Below the pieces are notes generated by a model. The model searched no databases. It was not told where the DNA came from and saw only the letters and a list, made by a program, of their open reading frames with translations. 64,000 nucleotides of DNA from Gadus chalcogrammus (taxonomy: Eukaryota; Chordata; Actinopteri; Gadiformes; Gadidae). Below are positions 1-39,321 of this stretch, one piece after another; position 1 is the first letter of the stretch; the number at the start of each line of letters is the position of its first letter. A program made the translations under genes and the position numbers. The stretch is taken from contig NC_079432.1 of NCBI RefSeq assembly GCF_026213295.1, forward strand, positions 8,375,196-8,439,195, in the 5' to 3' direction.

Positions 1-153
1 ATTTGAGAACTTTTTTTTCTGTCTACCGTTTCCAATGCTGATATTCTGACCAGATCAAGAACTTTATCAGCTAGTAGATAGTATTAAAGTTCTAGTTAGT
101 TCTGGCGTAACACAAGAATTAGCAATAATTCTACGCCCCCCCCCCCCCCCCAG
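1..153 (+). other. SRCR-A intron, left edge
   Basis: Intronic sequence ending in a poly-C tract and CAG acceptor before 154. It aligns with the intron upstream of the first SRCR exon of SRCR-B (about 9995-10320) around the shared 'tttatcagctagtaga'. About 240 bp of that intron is missing here, including the 27-nt mini-exon 10195-10221. Confidence 0.6.
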
Positions 154-7734
<7,581 letters not shown>

Positions 7735-8212
7735 AAACAAGTGCCAATGGGATGTGGTGTTAGGTAATCATTCATATATCGTCAGGGTTCTGGAAATGGA
7801 ACTGAATAATCTACTGAAAATGTTAATTGAGAGATAACCGTATGTAGATACCACTTTGACAGCCTTGTCACGTTGCTGCGATACGTCAGCGTGGCACCCA
7901 TATTTGAGAGGCCAAGACTGGCTTTTAAGCAAATACAAGTAAACGGGCTTCAGTTTGTAATATATGATTTAATAGGAATACAAGAACTAAAATCGGTTGA
8001 GAAATGTAAACGCAATTGTGCTTATCCCGTTGTATTTGCTTATAGACATTACCAATATGTCAGCGAAGTTGACATATGATCCAAAGGCCAATGCAGTGTC
8101 TATGGACTGTATATATGTCTATCGATGGCACTGAATGCAAAATTAGGTATTCAGTTCCTACATGCTGTTTGAGTTTATTTCAAAGATGGGACCAAGATGG
8201 GCCCAAGATATT

Positions 8213-8510
8213 TAAAGGGATGATGTCATGCCACCAGGTGTAAGTGTGATTAGCCATGACAAGCCGTTTGAAAATCTTCCTTTCCCGGTACCCTAGTGAC
8301 ATCCTTATTGGGCCTACCTAGATCTATGCTGGATAGATCAGTCCACCAGCCTACCAAGTGGACTGTGACAATTGTTGCTTATCTATCAATCATACTTCTA
8401 GGTGGACACGCCCACTAGTGATGTCACTAGGGCACAGGGAAAGGCAGATTTTCAAACGGCTTGTGATGTCTAATCACACTCACACATGATGGAATGATAT
8501 CACCCCTTTC
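8213..8510. mobile_element. Palindromic MITE in SRCR-A 3' UTR
   Basis: The arms at about 8213-8290 and 8440-8510 are inverted copies of each other (aaaggg..gatt at the left, ..cccttt at the right, both containing a caagccgtttgaaaatct-like core). The transcript could form a ~70-bp hairpin. The SRCR-B copy has lost the right arm. Confidence 0.8.
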
Positions 8511-8822
8511 CGACCGAGTCACAGATTATCAAAAAATTAGGTAAAATAAAAAAAGGTAATACGAATGAATGTGGCTATAGTGGTTTTTTTTTGGAGATTT
8601 AAATAAATGCCATTAAAGAAGGCATTGTTGTGAAAGAAAGAGATGGCTCGCTATTTTTTTGAATGTCTTTGTATTGGATTAAATATCTTAGCCTCAAGCA
8701 TTGTATCCTTTTTGACCGATATTGCAAGCTTTTTATTTTAGTTTGAGACCACTGCTGATGATGTCAGATAACAAAGTTTATTAACTGTGCCAATGTGGAT
8801 ATCTCATAGCGATGTACTTTTA

Positions 8823-8828
8823 AATAAA
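8823..8828 (+). promoter_or_regulatory. Candidate polyadenylation signal, SRCR-A
   Basis: AATAAA conserved at the matching place in SRCR-B (21301-21306). A second candidate, also conserved, lies at 8602-8607. The choice between them is not resolvable here. Confidence 0.4.
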
Positions 8829-9698
8829 GTAGTGGGTGTTACTTGAAAATGTTTTGTTCTTTACATTGTAGAATATAGTGAATGGGGCAGGGGAGTCAAA
8901 ACAGTGATCATAGCACCAGCACAACAAGCTGCAGCGATCGGATAACCTGCTTAATAACCTGGAAAACCTGCCTTGGATCCTACCTAATCAGAATTGCACC
9001 GTTAAAGGAACCGGCCAGGTTGCAAAGTGGTTTGTTGGGACGTAAGTTAGCCATGACTTTTGTTCAACTCAAATCGTCTCGCGGTGTAGATGCCTTCCGA
9101 AGTTGGGCAGTTTGCTATGCATGATAATTATATATCAATTAAAAACAATAAAAAAATATATAGGTTCCAAACGAGTGTAACAGTGTTTAGCAGCTTCCAT
9201 GGCTGTATGTCTGTATGTTCCAACACAGGTAATCGCAGACCAACTCGCCTTGCCCCTTGCTTGCTTATCCAAATGCGACAGAGTGAATACGGTTAACCAC
9301 GTTTTCTTTTCCCAAACTGTGTAAATATTGCCCACAATTTACAAAATACAACTTTAATGATTGATCCAAAAGTCAACAGGCATTCCAAGTCCAAAGGCCA
9401 TTTTTGTCATTTCATCTATGTCACCTGTACAGGGATGTTCATTTTGTCTTTTTTTCATATCCAGGCTTTTCCACTATTTCGATTTAGTATCCTGGATTTG
9501 TCTGCTGTTAAGGAGATCCTTTGGTTGGGTGTACTAAGAAGGTAAAACATATCAATCATTATCTTAACAAATTGCCACAGCCAAAAGGTTCTACTTTTTG
9601 TCCACATAAATGAGCACCTACATGTTAAACAACTACTACTTGTGTATTTGTTTTTATCCTCAGTATTAACAGGAGTTAGGCTGTCCTTCATAACTACT

Positions 9699-20250
<10,552 letters not shown>

Positions 20251-20811
20251 AAACAAAACAGTAAAAGGGCCAATGGGTTGTGGTGTTATGTAATCATTCA
20301 TATATCGTCAAGGATCTTGGAAAGGAACTGAAGAGTCTACTGAAAATTTTAATTGAGAGAGGTTACTAGTGGGATAATTGGCTACATTTAGAGCATAGAT
20401 ATGCATTCCTTTGGACGTTCATCTGATGGCCTTCTTGGTTGTAAACTCTAGCAGGGTGATGGAACCACATTCGATGTATAAAGACGTGGCAGCCATATTG
20501 GAGAGGCCAAGACTGGCTTTTAAACAAATACAAGTAAACAGGCTGCAGTTTGTTATATATGACTTAATATGAATACAAAAACTACTCACTGAAATCAGCT
20601 GAAAAATGTAAATGTAATTGTGCTTCTCATCAAGAGAAACCGCAGTTTATCCCGTTTTTAATAGATTTCCCTTATATGGCAGCAACGTGATCCAAAGGCC
20701 AACTCAGTGTCTATGTATGTCTATTGATGGAACAGAATGCAGAATTTCGCATTGAGTTCCTTCGTGCTGCTAGAGTTTAGTACAAAGATGGGACCAAGAT
20801 AAAACCAATAT

Positions 20812-21030
20812 ATTAAAGGGTAGATATCAAGCCACCAGGTGTGAGTGTGATTAGCCATTACAAGCCATTTGAAAATCTGTCTTCCTGTATGACCTAGCCT
20901 GCTGACATCCCTAGTGGGTGTGTCCGCCTAGATGTATACTGGCTAGATCAGTCCACCAGCCTACCCAGTGGACTGTGGAAATTGTTGTTTATCTATCTAT
21001 CATACATCTAGGGGGACACGCCCACTAGTG
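20812..21030. mobile_element. Palindromic MITE, right arm lost (SRCR-B 3' UTR)
   Basis: Same element as 8213-8510, with the left arm and centre present, but the sequence jumps from ccactagtga to the flank aatcacagattatc, so no hairpin arm remains. Confidence 0.7.
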
Positions 21031-21300
21031 ATAATCACAGATTATCAAAAAACGAATGTGGCTATGGTATATTTTAATCTGAATTAAATAAATGCCATTA
21101 AAAAAGGCAATGGTGTAAAGAAAGAGTTTCTCGCTATGTTTTTTAATGTCTTTGTATTGGATTAAATATCCCAGCCTACAGCATTGTTGCCTATGTGATC
21201 GATATTGCAAGCTCTATAGTTTAGTTTTAGACTACTGCTGATTTCAGATAAAAAAGTAAAATTGTTCAAATGTGGATTTACTCATAGCGATGTATGTTTA

Positions 21301-21306
21301 AATAAA
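21301..21306 (+). promoter_or_regulatory. Candidate polyadenylation signal, SRCR-B
   Basis: AATAAA conserved with 8823-8828. A further conserved AATAAA is at 21087-21092. Confidence 0.4.
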
Positions 21307-23881
21307 GTAGTGAATGTTACTTGAAAATGTTTTGTTACTTTACAATAAAGAATATAATGAATGGGGCAGGGGAGTCAAAACAGTGACATTAACTGTAGCA
21401 CAACAAGCTGCAAAGACGGATAACCTGCTTAATAACCTGGAAAACCTGCTTCGGAACCTGCTTAATCAGCATTGCACCGTTAAAGGACCCAGACAGTTTA
21501 CAAGGTTATTTCTTAGGACGTAAAATTAGCCACGACTTTTGTTGTTCTGTTGATATTGATAAAAACTAGACCAAGTGATCTTGAGGGAGTTTTAATAGGA
21601 AACTAACGGAACACCAGAGAATTGGGAATTGTAAACAGGCAATTAGTACAATTGTAAACCAGCAGTTAGGCCTACTACAAGGGTAGTTGAATTCAAATAA
21701 GTAGCTCCACAGTTTTGAAAATTGGAAACCGGCTGTTACTTACTGCAATTGTAATCAGGCAGTCACTTACTGCAGGGGAAGTTGAATGTTAAAAAAGTTG
21801 AACTAAAAACAAAAATGATTTCTGATATGAATGTTGACATTTTGTGCGCAAAACCTTTCAAAATCAGTTAAAAATATATAAATAAAATAAAAGGCACATT
21901 GTAGGCTACGTTGGCTACCTGACGTGATTGTTTAAGATGTTTTTTATTTTTACTTTTTAACAGAAAAAAAAGAGATTTAAAATCTGATTTCCAAGTGTCC
22001 TGGTCAAGACAGGCAGCGGTAGCCTACAGTCAGACATAGCCTGCACACAAAGCATTGGAAAAATACAACTAAAACAGTCGGCAGGGGGGGATATGTATAG
22101 GCCTATCGCAAGTCATTTCGGGAGGCTCAAGGAGGAGAGTAGGCTGATATTATTTTTATTAGCAAGAAAGTGCAAAGACATATAGGGAGGCTCAAGAAGG
22201 AGAGTAATATAACATTTAAGCCATCGGATTTCAGATTAGCAACAAAGTGTAGTCTATAGACAGAACGCCTTACCTGGGAGAGTGTCTACGGCGGGGCCGT
22301 TACAACAGTCGGAAGGGTGAGGGACCCGAGGGTGGATATGATATAGGGAGAGAGAGACGGGACGGTTGAAACACTGCGATTTCCTCGAAAACCACGCAAG
22401 GCTTTCACGTCAAAATATAGATGTGTAATAGATAGGCCACGTAAATAGATGTGTTTTTTGTTTCATGCCATAATAATATGACTGTATAACAGATGAGTTA
22501 GTACTTAAACCTGTGCTAAAGTGTGCAATGTCAGAGTTTTGAAGTTTAGAGGTAAAAAAAGGTTTAAGTGTCAGTAGCCGCGCTGTCGGGACGATTGAAA
22601 CACTTGTTTCAAACGCAACAGGAGTCATGTTATCCGGTTGACGTGGTCGTTTTTGTTTAAAATAAATAAAAGGATGATCGACTGTGTATCCCTAAACATG
22701 ACTTAGGACAGGGAAATAAGTACATTTAATGCAAATGTAGTCGTCCAAAAGAAGAAAGGTGAGTTTTAATCGAAATGTGCATCTTGACAATTACGCACAC
22801 ATACGCACGGGCCAAAAATATATTTTAACCTATTTATATTATTTATTTATGTTATTAAATTTTAGCAATGACGAGTACACTCCTATGTTGTCCGGTATGT
22901 TGCATAAAAACAAGAGTAAGGTCAATAGTTTCTTTTTAAAATATGCTGTTTCATTCGTCCCGCATGTGTGTTTCAAACGTACCGACTAGGCGGGGCGTTT
23001 GAAACAGATCTCAACTTACGTGAAAAGTTAAAAAACAGCTCGATCATCCAAAATATATATGAAATTACACTTGTAACTAAGAGAACACACGTGTGAGTTG
23101 TTGATCACATGTTGAAATTATTTGTACAGGCCTTCGTAACGTCATCTTTAAAAAAGACGTTTAACTGAAAAGTGTTTCAATCGACCCGGCCTTACCGACC
23201 GTACCGCTCCGGTTGCAGTGGTCACATGAGCACTGGTGTGGAGTGTGGAGTGTGTGGAGAAGTAACTTGTCGGACAGCCTCAGGACTGCTATTATAGTCG
23301 TAAGATATATCAAACTATAAAACAATAAAAATAGTGTTTAGCAGCTTCCATGGCTGTATCTTTGTCGAACACAGGCAATCGCAGACGAACTCCCCTTGGT
23401 ATCTTTCTCCAAAAGTGCCCACAAATAAAGATGTAGGCTACACAAGCTTCGATTCTGTGTTTTCATGCCACTGCCCATGCTCTTGCACGGCGCATGCTCA
23501 GGGAGACCGAGGCGCGCTGTTATAACTATGTGCAAAGATTATGGTTGCGTTTTAGGAAGTGTGATCATTCTCAATTATGAATGCAGAGCAAAACCGTGAA
23601 GCATGAGACATCGAGAGGGTGGGTTAAATAAATAAAGGAAGAAGGAAGTGTGGGTGGGGCAGACAGACTCCACACAGACATTCCAGTGGGTGTGTTCAGC
23701 AGGCAGGTAAGTCATGTCGCGACCTGCTCACCTGTTCTGCTGCTGCAGAGACACTACATTGATGTAGACGTGTTGTTGACATTCTCTCTCAGTTTCTCTG
23801 ATTAATTTACTCTTCCCGACACACTGCTTTAAACCAGGGTTCCTACTAGTGATTCGTCGAGATTTGTTGTCCAGTCTGATT

Positions 23882-24732
23882 ATGTCAGAAATCCGAGTGT
23901 ATTACTCCAGTGTCAGCGGCTGTCTCAAGGTACCGTAATGGTTTTGTTTAATTTCACATTATATGTAATTTCTCATTTCATGTTAAGACTCCCTAACTGA
24001 ATACAAATGGATGCATGGATTTCAAATAACTTCCACGGCATCTCTTTACCTTGTCACTTTTAGTTTCTTGCCTTTCGGGAGCTGTTCTCGCACAGTCTGT
24101 ACTGTAGCCTACTGTTCACTTTAGTATGAGGAACAACAAGATAATCACCTGGCTCTGCGTTTGCATTTTTCTAGACGAAGAAACAACAGCAACACATACT
24201 AATGGTTTTGGACGGGAGAAAAATAGTCCACACTGACGTGGACGTTACCCAGGACCCTGAGAACAAGGACAAGATGAGGAGGATTGCCTGCAACGACGCA
24301 GCACTGCCTCCCCAGATATGCAACGGTGACCAATACTGCGGGGTGAGTCCTTCAAACCACGACCACCCCTCGGTGTCTTGATCACTTGAAAACATAAGTC
24401 AGTTCTGCATTAGTCAACTTCGTCGTGCTCCTACAACAGCCACACCTCTGTGCTGTGGGGGGGGGAGCTATGTGGGTGTGTTGCACATATTTTGCAAATA
24501 TGTGCAGAACTGAATCATTGACCGCAATAGAGACTGTAGTAGCAGTACCAAAGTGTTTAAGTGTGTCTTCAAACTTGTCATATTTGTTACACACAGGCAC
24601 ACACAGACACACGCAAAATGACCAGTTGTCTTGTTGTATAATTAACTCTGTATGTCCTTCTTTCTATAGGACTATGAGGGTTTTTTGAATGCTGTAGAGG
24701 AGGAACAATTGACAGAGTTCCTTAAACTCTGA
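23882..24732 (+). CDS. sh3bgrl3: SH3BGRL3-like thioredoxin-fold protein
   Basis: Small cytosolic protein of the SH3BGR family (glutaredoxin-like fold without the CxxC redox pair). Exons 23882-23929, 24175-24342 and 24670-24732 are all phase 0 with GT-AG borders and give 92 aa, against 93 for human SH3BGRL3. The N-terminus MSEIRVYYSSVSGCLK matches the family's first strand. The middle has LDGRKI and LPPQICNGDQYCGDYE, and the end LTEFLKL matches the SH3BGRL3 C-terminus. The lack of the longer Pro-rich C-terminus seen in SH3BGRL and SH3BGRL2 favours SH3BGRL3. A cysteine sits at SGC near the lost active site, where human has Ser. A TATA-like taaataaataaa at 23624-23636 and a possible 5' UTR donor at 23706 lie upstream. 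Role in fish unknown; human SH3BGRL3 is linked to actin and TNF signalling. Confidence 0.9.
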
Positions 24733-24786
24733 AGACGACAAGGAAAAAGTGCATTTTTGCTGCAATCTTTTTTTTTTGAAAATACA

Positions 24787-24792
24787 AATAAA
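24787..24792 (+). promoter_or_regulatory. Polyadenylation signal, sh3bgrl3
   Basis: AATAAA 55 bp after the stop codon, in an A/T-rich context, giving a very short 3' UTR. Confidence 0.65.
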
Positions 24793-26028
24793 GGGCTGCA
24801 TACTTATCCATGACTCAATAATTACTGTTGATGATTATCATTGCAGAGACACTTAGCCTACTATTCGTGGATTCTCTCTCAATTAATGCCACCCATTGTG
24901 CCAATATATTTTGAAGCATTATCTGTACGATTAGGCCTTTTTCTTTTGCTAATGACACATTTATTTGAATTATTATTATTTAAAAAGTTCAGTCCAAAAT
25001 TCAGTGTTGTAAGTCCTTACCCTTGCAATGAGATATGTTAAATAAAGCCTGATATAGAATAGATTATACATTCATACACTACAAAAAGCATAAGCAAACA
25101 ATTATTGAGTGATTTTAACACACCGATCCATCTCAAAAAGTGCAAACATTTTACTTTCACACAATAATGTAAAATAAATCAGGCCTATCCGAGGGCTAAG
25201 CCTCAATGGTTTCGGTGTGCGATTGGGTCAAAGGAAGCGTTTAAAAAGCAGGCAGTGATTTGTACACTGATTCAATGCACAGACTTTGACAATCTTGCCT
25301 AGGGCGCTATGTTAGCCAGACCCGGCTATAGGAAAGCTGTACAATGATAAACCTTCAGTTAGGGAACCTTTGTATTGCGTGACAACGACCAGTAGAGGTC
25401 GCTCCAAGATCTCATAATCGCCAATATTTGCCCCATGGAACGTTCACATACAATAAAAATATGTAACCGTGTATAGTTTAAGCAGCAATGAATAAATGTG
25501 CAACCCTCTGTTTATCAACATGTGTTCCCTTTGCCCGATTCAAGTTGATTAACCAAACCGTCTGATGCAGTTACTTAAATTACTTCGAGTAGTTTGTATT
25601 TCATTCCATACCTTTGCCAATAACCTCCAAATGTGTCCATATTCTTACTTTATGAAACCGTGCTGGAGGGTCGTGGCTCTGTGTAAACACTGGGAGGCTG
25701 GAAGCTAGTATAGTATTGTAACTGGCTGCCTATAATTAATTAATATCAGTTAATTTGTATTATTCAAGAGAGAGACAATCAAACGGTCTGTTTTATTCAG
25801 ACACAGGAATATTCCACTTCCGACTTTATATTAGGAATTACTCTTTAGGATGGAGTTATCAAAAACGTTTTATGAAATCGTGTCATCCTTCGGCGAGAAG
25901 TGACTCATGAATATTCAATAAGTATGTGTTTATAAAACCATTTTGGACCATTAGCCAGTTTTCCCAGCAGACATTTGAATTCAAAATACAAATACAAATA
26001 GTCTCCAGATAATCTGACCAACATACAC

Positions 26029-26152
<124 letters not shown>

Positions 26153-27084
26153 TCATTTAAACATCTGTTGGTTATTTATCTGTGATGGTGAAACAGCAAT
26201 GTGGTGGACATCTGTCCTGCATAAACCCACTCACTTAGAATGAACAACATGCTTAGAAGATACCTCGTCCACCTTCCTGTATATTGATTTGGGCTCAAAA
26301 TAGTAACACAGGTTTAGATTAACATATGTCAGCGGCGATAGATATAAAGACTTGATTTGAACAGAGGGGGAGATTGTATTTTTAGGTCAATTGTCTTTGT
26401 TAAAGTTCCTTTAATGGCAATGGTGTGCCATTGCTGAGTAGGCCTACTTCCAGCTGCAGGATCTGTGGTGCTGTTTCACCCCTGAAGTCCTGCTATAATA
26501 AAATAGAAGGACTGCAGCTTGATCCAAGATTACTGGCCAGTGATATCATCCTTGGCCCTGAAAAAGTGAATAAAGATAATTAATAGAAATAAATGTTATC
26601 CTATCCTCACATTACCTTCTCCTCAAAGATGTCAGCAATGCACACAACGTCTAAACACAAATGCGATTCAACTATTTAAAAATGTTCTACTTTACACTCC
26701 TCCTCATTAAATAATAGAGGCATGTTGGCTTTTCCTGAATTATTGAGTTTTGAATGTGAAAGTCATTTAAATCCATTTTTATTAGTTTAAATAGTTGTTC
26801 TTTCTTCCAATTGAAACATACATTTTAATGTAAATTTGAAGGGCTTCTGGCCTCCATTATGGTCGATTGTGACGAAGATGTGGTGTTAGACCACATCTCA
26901 GACTAAACAAAACACAAATGTGATGAGGTTGTCACTTAGCCTGGCTCTGCCCGCCTAAGTACTTCCGCTCAATTTGAATTTCCCTTCAGTTGACTCTCTG
27001 TACAAAGGAAAGTACGAGAGTCTGGTAGGACCAGGCTAGTTAGTACTGGACTCGAAGAAGTTGAGATTTTTCATGAACCTTAAC

Positions 27085-27250
27085 ATTTACTTAGGATAGT
27101 GTAGAAGCATAGGGTGACTGACTCCCAACCGAAAGGTTTGTTGTTCGATTCCCACGGTCACCAGTCTACCTGTGAGCATGATTTCAGAGCCCCCTACCTG
27201 CTCTTAAATTACATGTATCCAAGGTTGCTTTGGACAAAAGTACCGGCTTA
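27085..27250 (+). mobile_element. tRNA-SINE-like fragment
   Basis: A 'gggtgactgactcccaacc' A-box-like head and a 'ggtttgttgttcgattccc' B-box, followed by ctacctgctc and a 'ggttgctttggacaaaag' tail as in teleost SINEs. Confidence 0.65.
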
Positions 27251-27854
27251 ATAAAATCATCAGCAAATCTATCTAACTATTTCTTACCAATTCAGTCAGA
27301 ACCAATAACAACCATGATGAGCCAGGGGATGAATGCAAAGTCTTTATGTATTTATATATATATATATATATATATATGTTTATAAATGTATATATCTCTT
27401 CAACATAACTGCATAACAACATATTCACAGAACACACACTGTAAGTATACAACAGAATCACCAGACACTTGATATGATGGCGGTGAGGAACATGGCTTTC
27501 AAGGCAGCTTCCCTTTTGGTGACCACTGACCCCAGTCCAAGCGGTGCGCCAACTTCTGTGTATAGTCATTTCAAAGCTTCAGCAAACTTAAAAAAAAAAG
27601 AAAATTAAATAAATACTGTACAAGAAGTAAGAACATATACGTAATGCTATGTTTTTTTTTTATATTTTTGTTCTTTTCTCTTTAGAAATCACCAGAATAA
27701 AAAGTTCTCGACAATAGAACAGCTTGATAAGCATTTTGAGGACAGGAGCAATTTCCCCTTTTTGAAAACCTCTTTCTAATATTCCAAACATAGATAGAAA
27801 TATATATTTATACACTCATATTTGGAATATTAAAATATAAGACGACATCTAGTA

Positions 27855-27857
27855 TGC

Positions 27858-27935
<78 letters not shown>
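27855..27935. repeat. (TA)n-rich array
   Basis: Near-continuous TA/TACA alternation; a smaller one lies at 27348-27378. Confidence 0.9.
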
Positions 27936-27936
<1 letters not shown>

Positions 27937-29953
27937 ATTTATATAAAGTGCCTTCCTTCATCATCGGTGATCAAACAGTGTGAATGATAGCATACATCTG
28001 GGGAAAAAATCCTGAAATAGTTTGGGCGCGTCAGCCCATAGAAGTAGAGTAGATAGAAGGGCTTCTTCCCAGAGCATCATGGTATTTAGTTGTGTTCATC
28101 AATGTTGACACAGGAATCATAATAATAATGATAGTAATAATTATAATATAATAATAATACCAATAATAATATGATAGTAATAATTATAAAATAATACACA
28201 TAATTAAAAGACTGAATATTGTCATGATGCCTCGACAGTGATAATGACTTCTCATTGCTTCTTTCTCTCCTAATATTCTTGTAATTAAAATCATGAGGAG
28301 GCTTATTTCAAAAGGATCGCCCGGTCTGTTAATTTAAGCTCTATGTGGTCGATCCCCCGCAGTACTCCCATATAACAACATGTATAAAAAAATGAATTCA
28401 ACGACCTGGAATAATAACACACAAAATAAATGATCTTAACACCATTACTGATCCAGAGTGAACCTAATTCGAGCTTCAACCGGTTGAATACACTCAATGC
28501 ACTTTTTGCGCTGGGGACAATTTGTGCTCTGGGGACAAGGTAAAGACCATTAAAGACCATTGGACATATACGTGTTGTGGTTCTTGCTGTCCTAATTGAT
28601 GCTGAAAAACATCACTCTCGAATCACAGTTACATACTTGGAGCCCTTTCCTTAGTTGGTTTTTGTTTTAGACTTAATTCCATCTCTTGATATTTATAACC
28701 TCAAGTTTCAGCGATAACTAATCTGTTTGAGCTCAACCATCTGGAATGACTAATTAGCAAAAGCCCAGAATAAGAAGTGCATTTAATGAGTGGAGTCAGC
28801 CGGTTCAATGCATTGGGTGGAACAAGTACTGAAAATACTGTCTCACTCCCTGAACCCTGAACTGTCCATCCTTGTGGTTTGATCTGATTTACAAGCGTCT
28901 ATATTCCCAAAGAGATTAATTAATGGAAAGTTCAAGTCCTCAAAATGAGAGTTTGTTATCTCCTCACCCTGATGTCAGTTGGAATTCCAGAGCAGCTTTA
29001 ACCTCCACGTCACATAGATGAGGCTAGTGTAGCACACAAGGAGCCATTTGCATGAGACAATAGTAAAGGGAATAAACGTTATTTTAATTAATTTACTTTA
29101 GAAATAGTTATGAAATTATGAATTATGAAATACTGACATGTTTGATAGGAGATTTTAAACCTTTAAGAACCAACTTTTCCTTAACCATGCTTCACTATGC
29201 TTCATGTTCTAAAATTCGCGAATTATTCTATGGTCAAATTAGTTTGACTTATTTCCGTCCTCCCTGACCCGAGTACTTTCATCAACACCGACCTTGAAAT
29301 TCTAAACTAGCTTAGCTTTAATTTAAGCAGCTTCGCCAGAGTAGCAATAAACATTATAATAAATAATTAGTTCAAATCTGCACTTTGCACTTACTGAAAC
29401 CGACTCATCGTTTCCTACGGTAAAACACACAGTCAAGATGGTAACCACATGTTGCAAATGTTGACCGCTTGTGTTCCAGGACACAATCAAAAAGACAACA
29501 AAAAATACTGCCAGCAGGTAGACATCCTGCTTACATGCACAAAAATATACTAAACAAAAAAGCCTGATGTCATGCCAGATGTGTAAACGGGGCAAGCACC
29601 GGTATGATACTGCATTGTTTTGTTATATTCACGTGAATCAGTTCATAGCTCGGTTCCTGTCTGAAATCAGGACACCTGCGTCAGAAACCTCCGACCACCA
29701 ACCCTTCACCGCTAACTTTGAAGCCACCCAAAACATCCAACACCGTATGTCTTTGCATGCCAACAACGCTTTGACAATAACAGATGCATGATTTAGAAGA
29801 CATATTTAATAAAACCTTAAAAGGGAACAAAGGGAACCCCCCCCCCCCCAAACACACATCTCGTGTTACGGGGACCGGCCCATCGGGATCTCAGGGTGAA
29901 GTGGAGGTTTTGGCTGTGTTCTCTCTCTCTCTCTCCCTTCCTCCCCCCTTCCC

Positions 29954-38411
<8,458 letters not shown>

Positions 38412-39269
38412 CTTCTCACCGAATTGCTTCTTTCGAAGATTTTGCTTCACGTTGAATCTCGTCTATTCTATCCCCTCTTGTTCGGCTTGGACTATGAACG
38501 ACCACTGGTTATTTTTAGAAATAGAGGAGTTCCCTGTCTATCGGTTTATAAGAACAAGTGGTTTTACCGACTTGCCAGCTTCACAGTCTCGCACTTTATG
38601 AAGACGCGCGCCAGTGCTCCAGTGAAACCAACACGCGCTCCATGTCTCCTATCAGCGACTCTCTCACTTATCTCTGTCCATACGGCGGAGTCCAGGTCGC
38701 ACTTCACTGTCTCCATAAAATCACTTTGGCGGGCTTTAAGTACCGAGAAAAGCCTTAATTCCCACGCGCAAATCTCCCCATCCGCACCGGCGCGCGCTTC
38801 TTCGACTACTTTAAAATGTGAGTCATCTCCTCGCGTGTGGGTGTTCTCTTCCAATACATTGACATCTGGAGTTCATGGTGTAGACTATGCTACGCGTTTT
38901 ACCTCTGCCGCGTTAATCCATTACCCAGTCGAAGTTCATCCTGGTTCGGTAGTGTTTATGTGTGTCTCTGTGCGATTGCCGCATGCCGAACGCGTTCGCT
39001 AAATTGGTCTTTTTACGCACGCTTTCAGATGTCCTGAAATGGGACCGATGCTGAAGAAGTTGGGATGTGGGCGGTGCATTGCTCATACTTCTAGTAGGGA
39101 GGGGGGGGAGGAGGGGGCGCTTTGAGGTTGTCGTTCACGGAGTAGCTAGAAAGGGTTCAAGAATGTTGGATTAGCGCAATGCCATGGTGCGTAATTGAGC
39201 AAATTAGACGCGTTCCAACTTCGAGCGGTCAAAATGTGGACGGTATCAATGTCCATCTCTCTATAATCG

Positions 39270-39321
<52 letters not shown>

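Larger units (their letters stand above)
7735..9698 (+). other. SRCR-A 3' UTR and spacer before SRCR-B
   Basis: Downstream sequence shared with SRCR-B's 3' flank (20251-21540). It holds a palindromic MITE (8213-8510), AATAAA at 8602-8607 and 8823-8828, and a conserved block at 8874-9045. After about 9300 it becomes unique, and the SRCR-B promoter should lie there. I see no distinct TATA box and no other gene. Confidence 0.6.
20251..23620 (+). other. SRCR-B 3' UTR and flank to sh3bgrl3
   Basis: Matches the SRCR-A 3' flank to about 21540 and again at 23330-23420 (tagcagcttccatggctgta), which is where the duplicated unit ends. About 1.8 kb between (21545-23320) has no counterpart near SRCR-A. 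It contains several gacggttgaaacac/gtttcaatcg motifs in both orientations and may be an inserted element. No gene seen. Confidence 0.5.
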
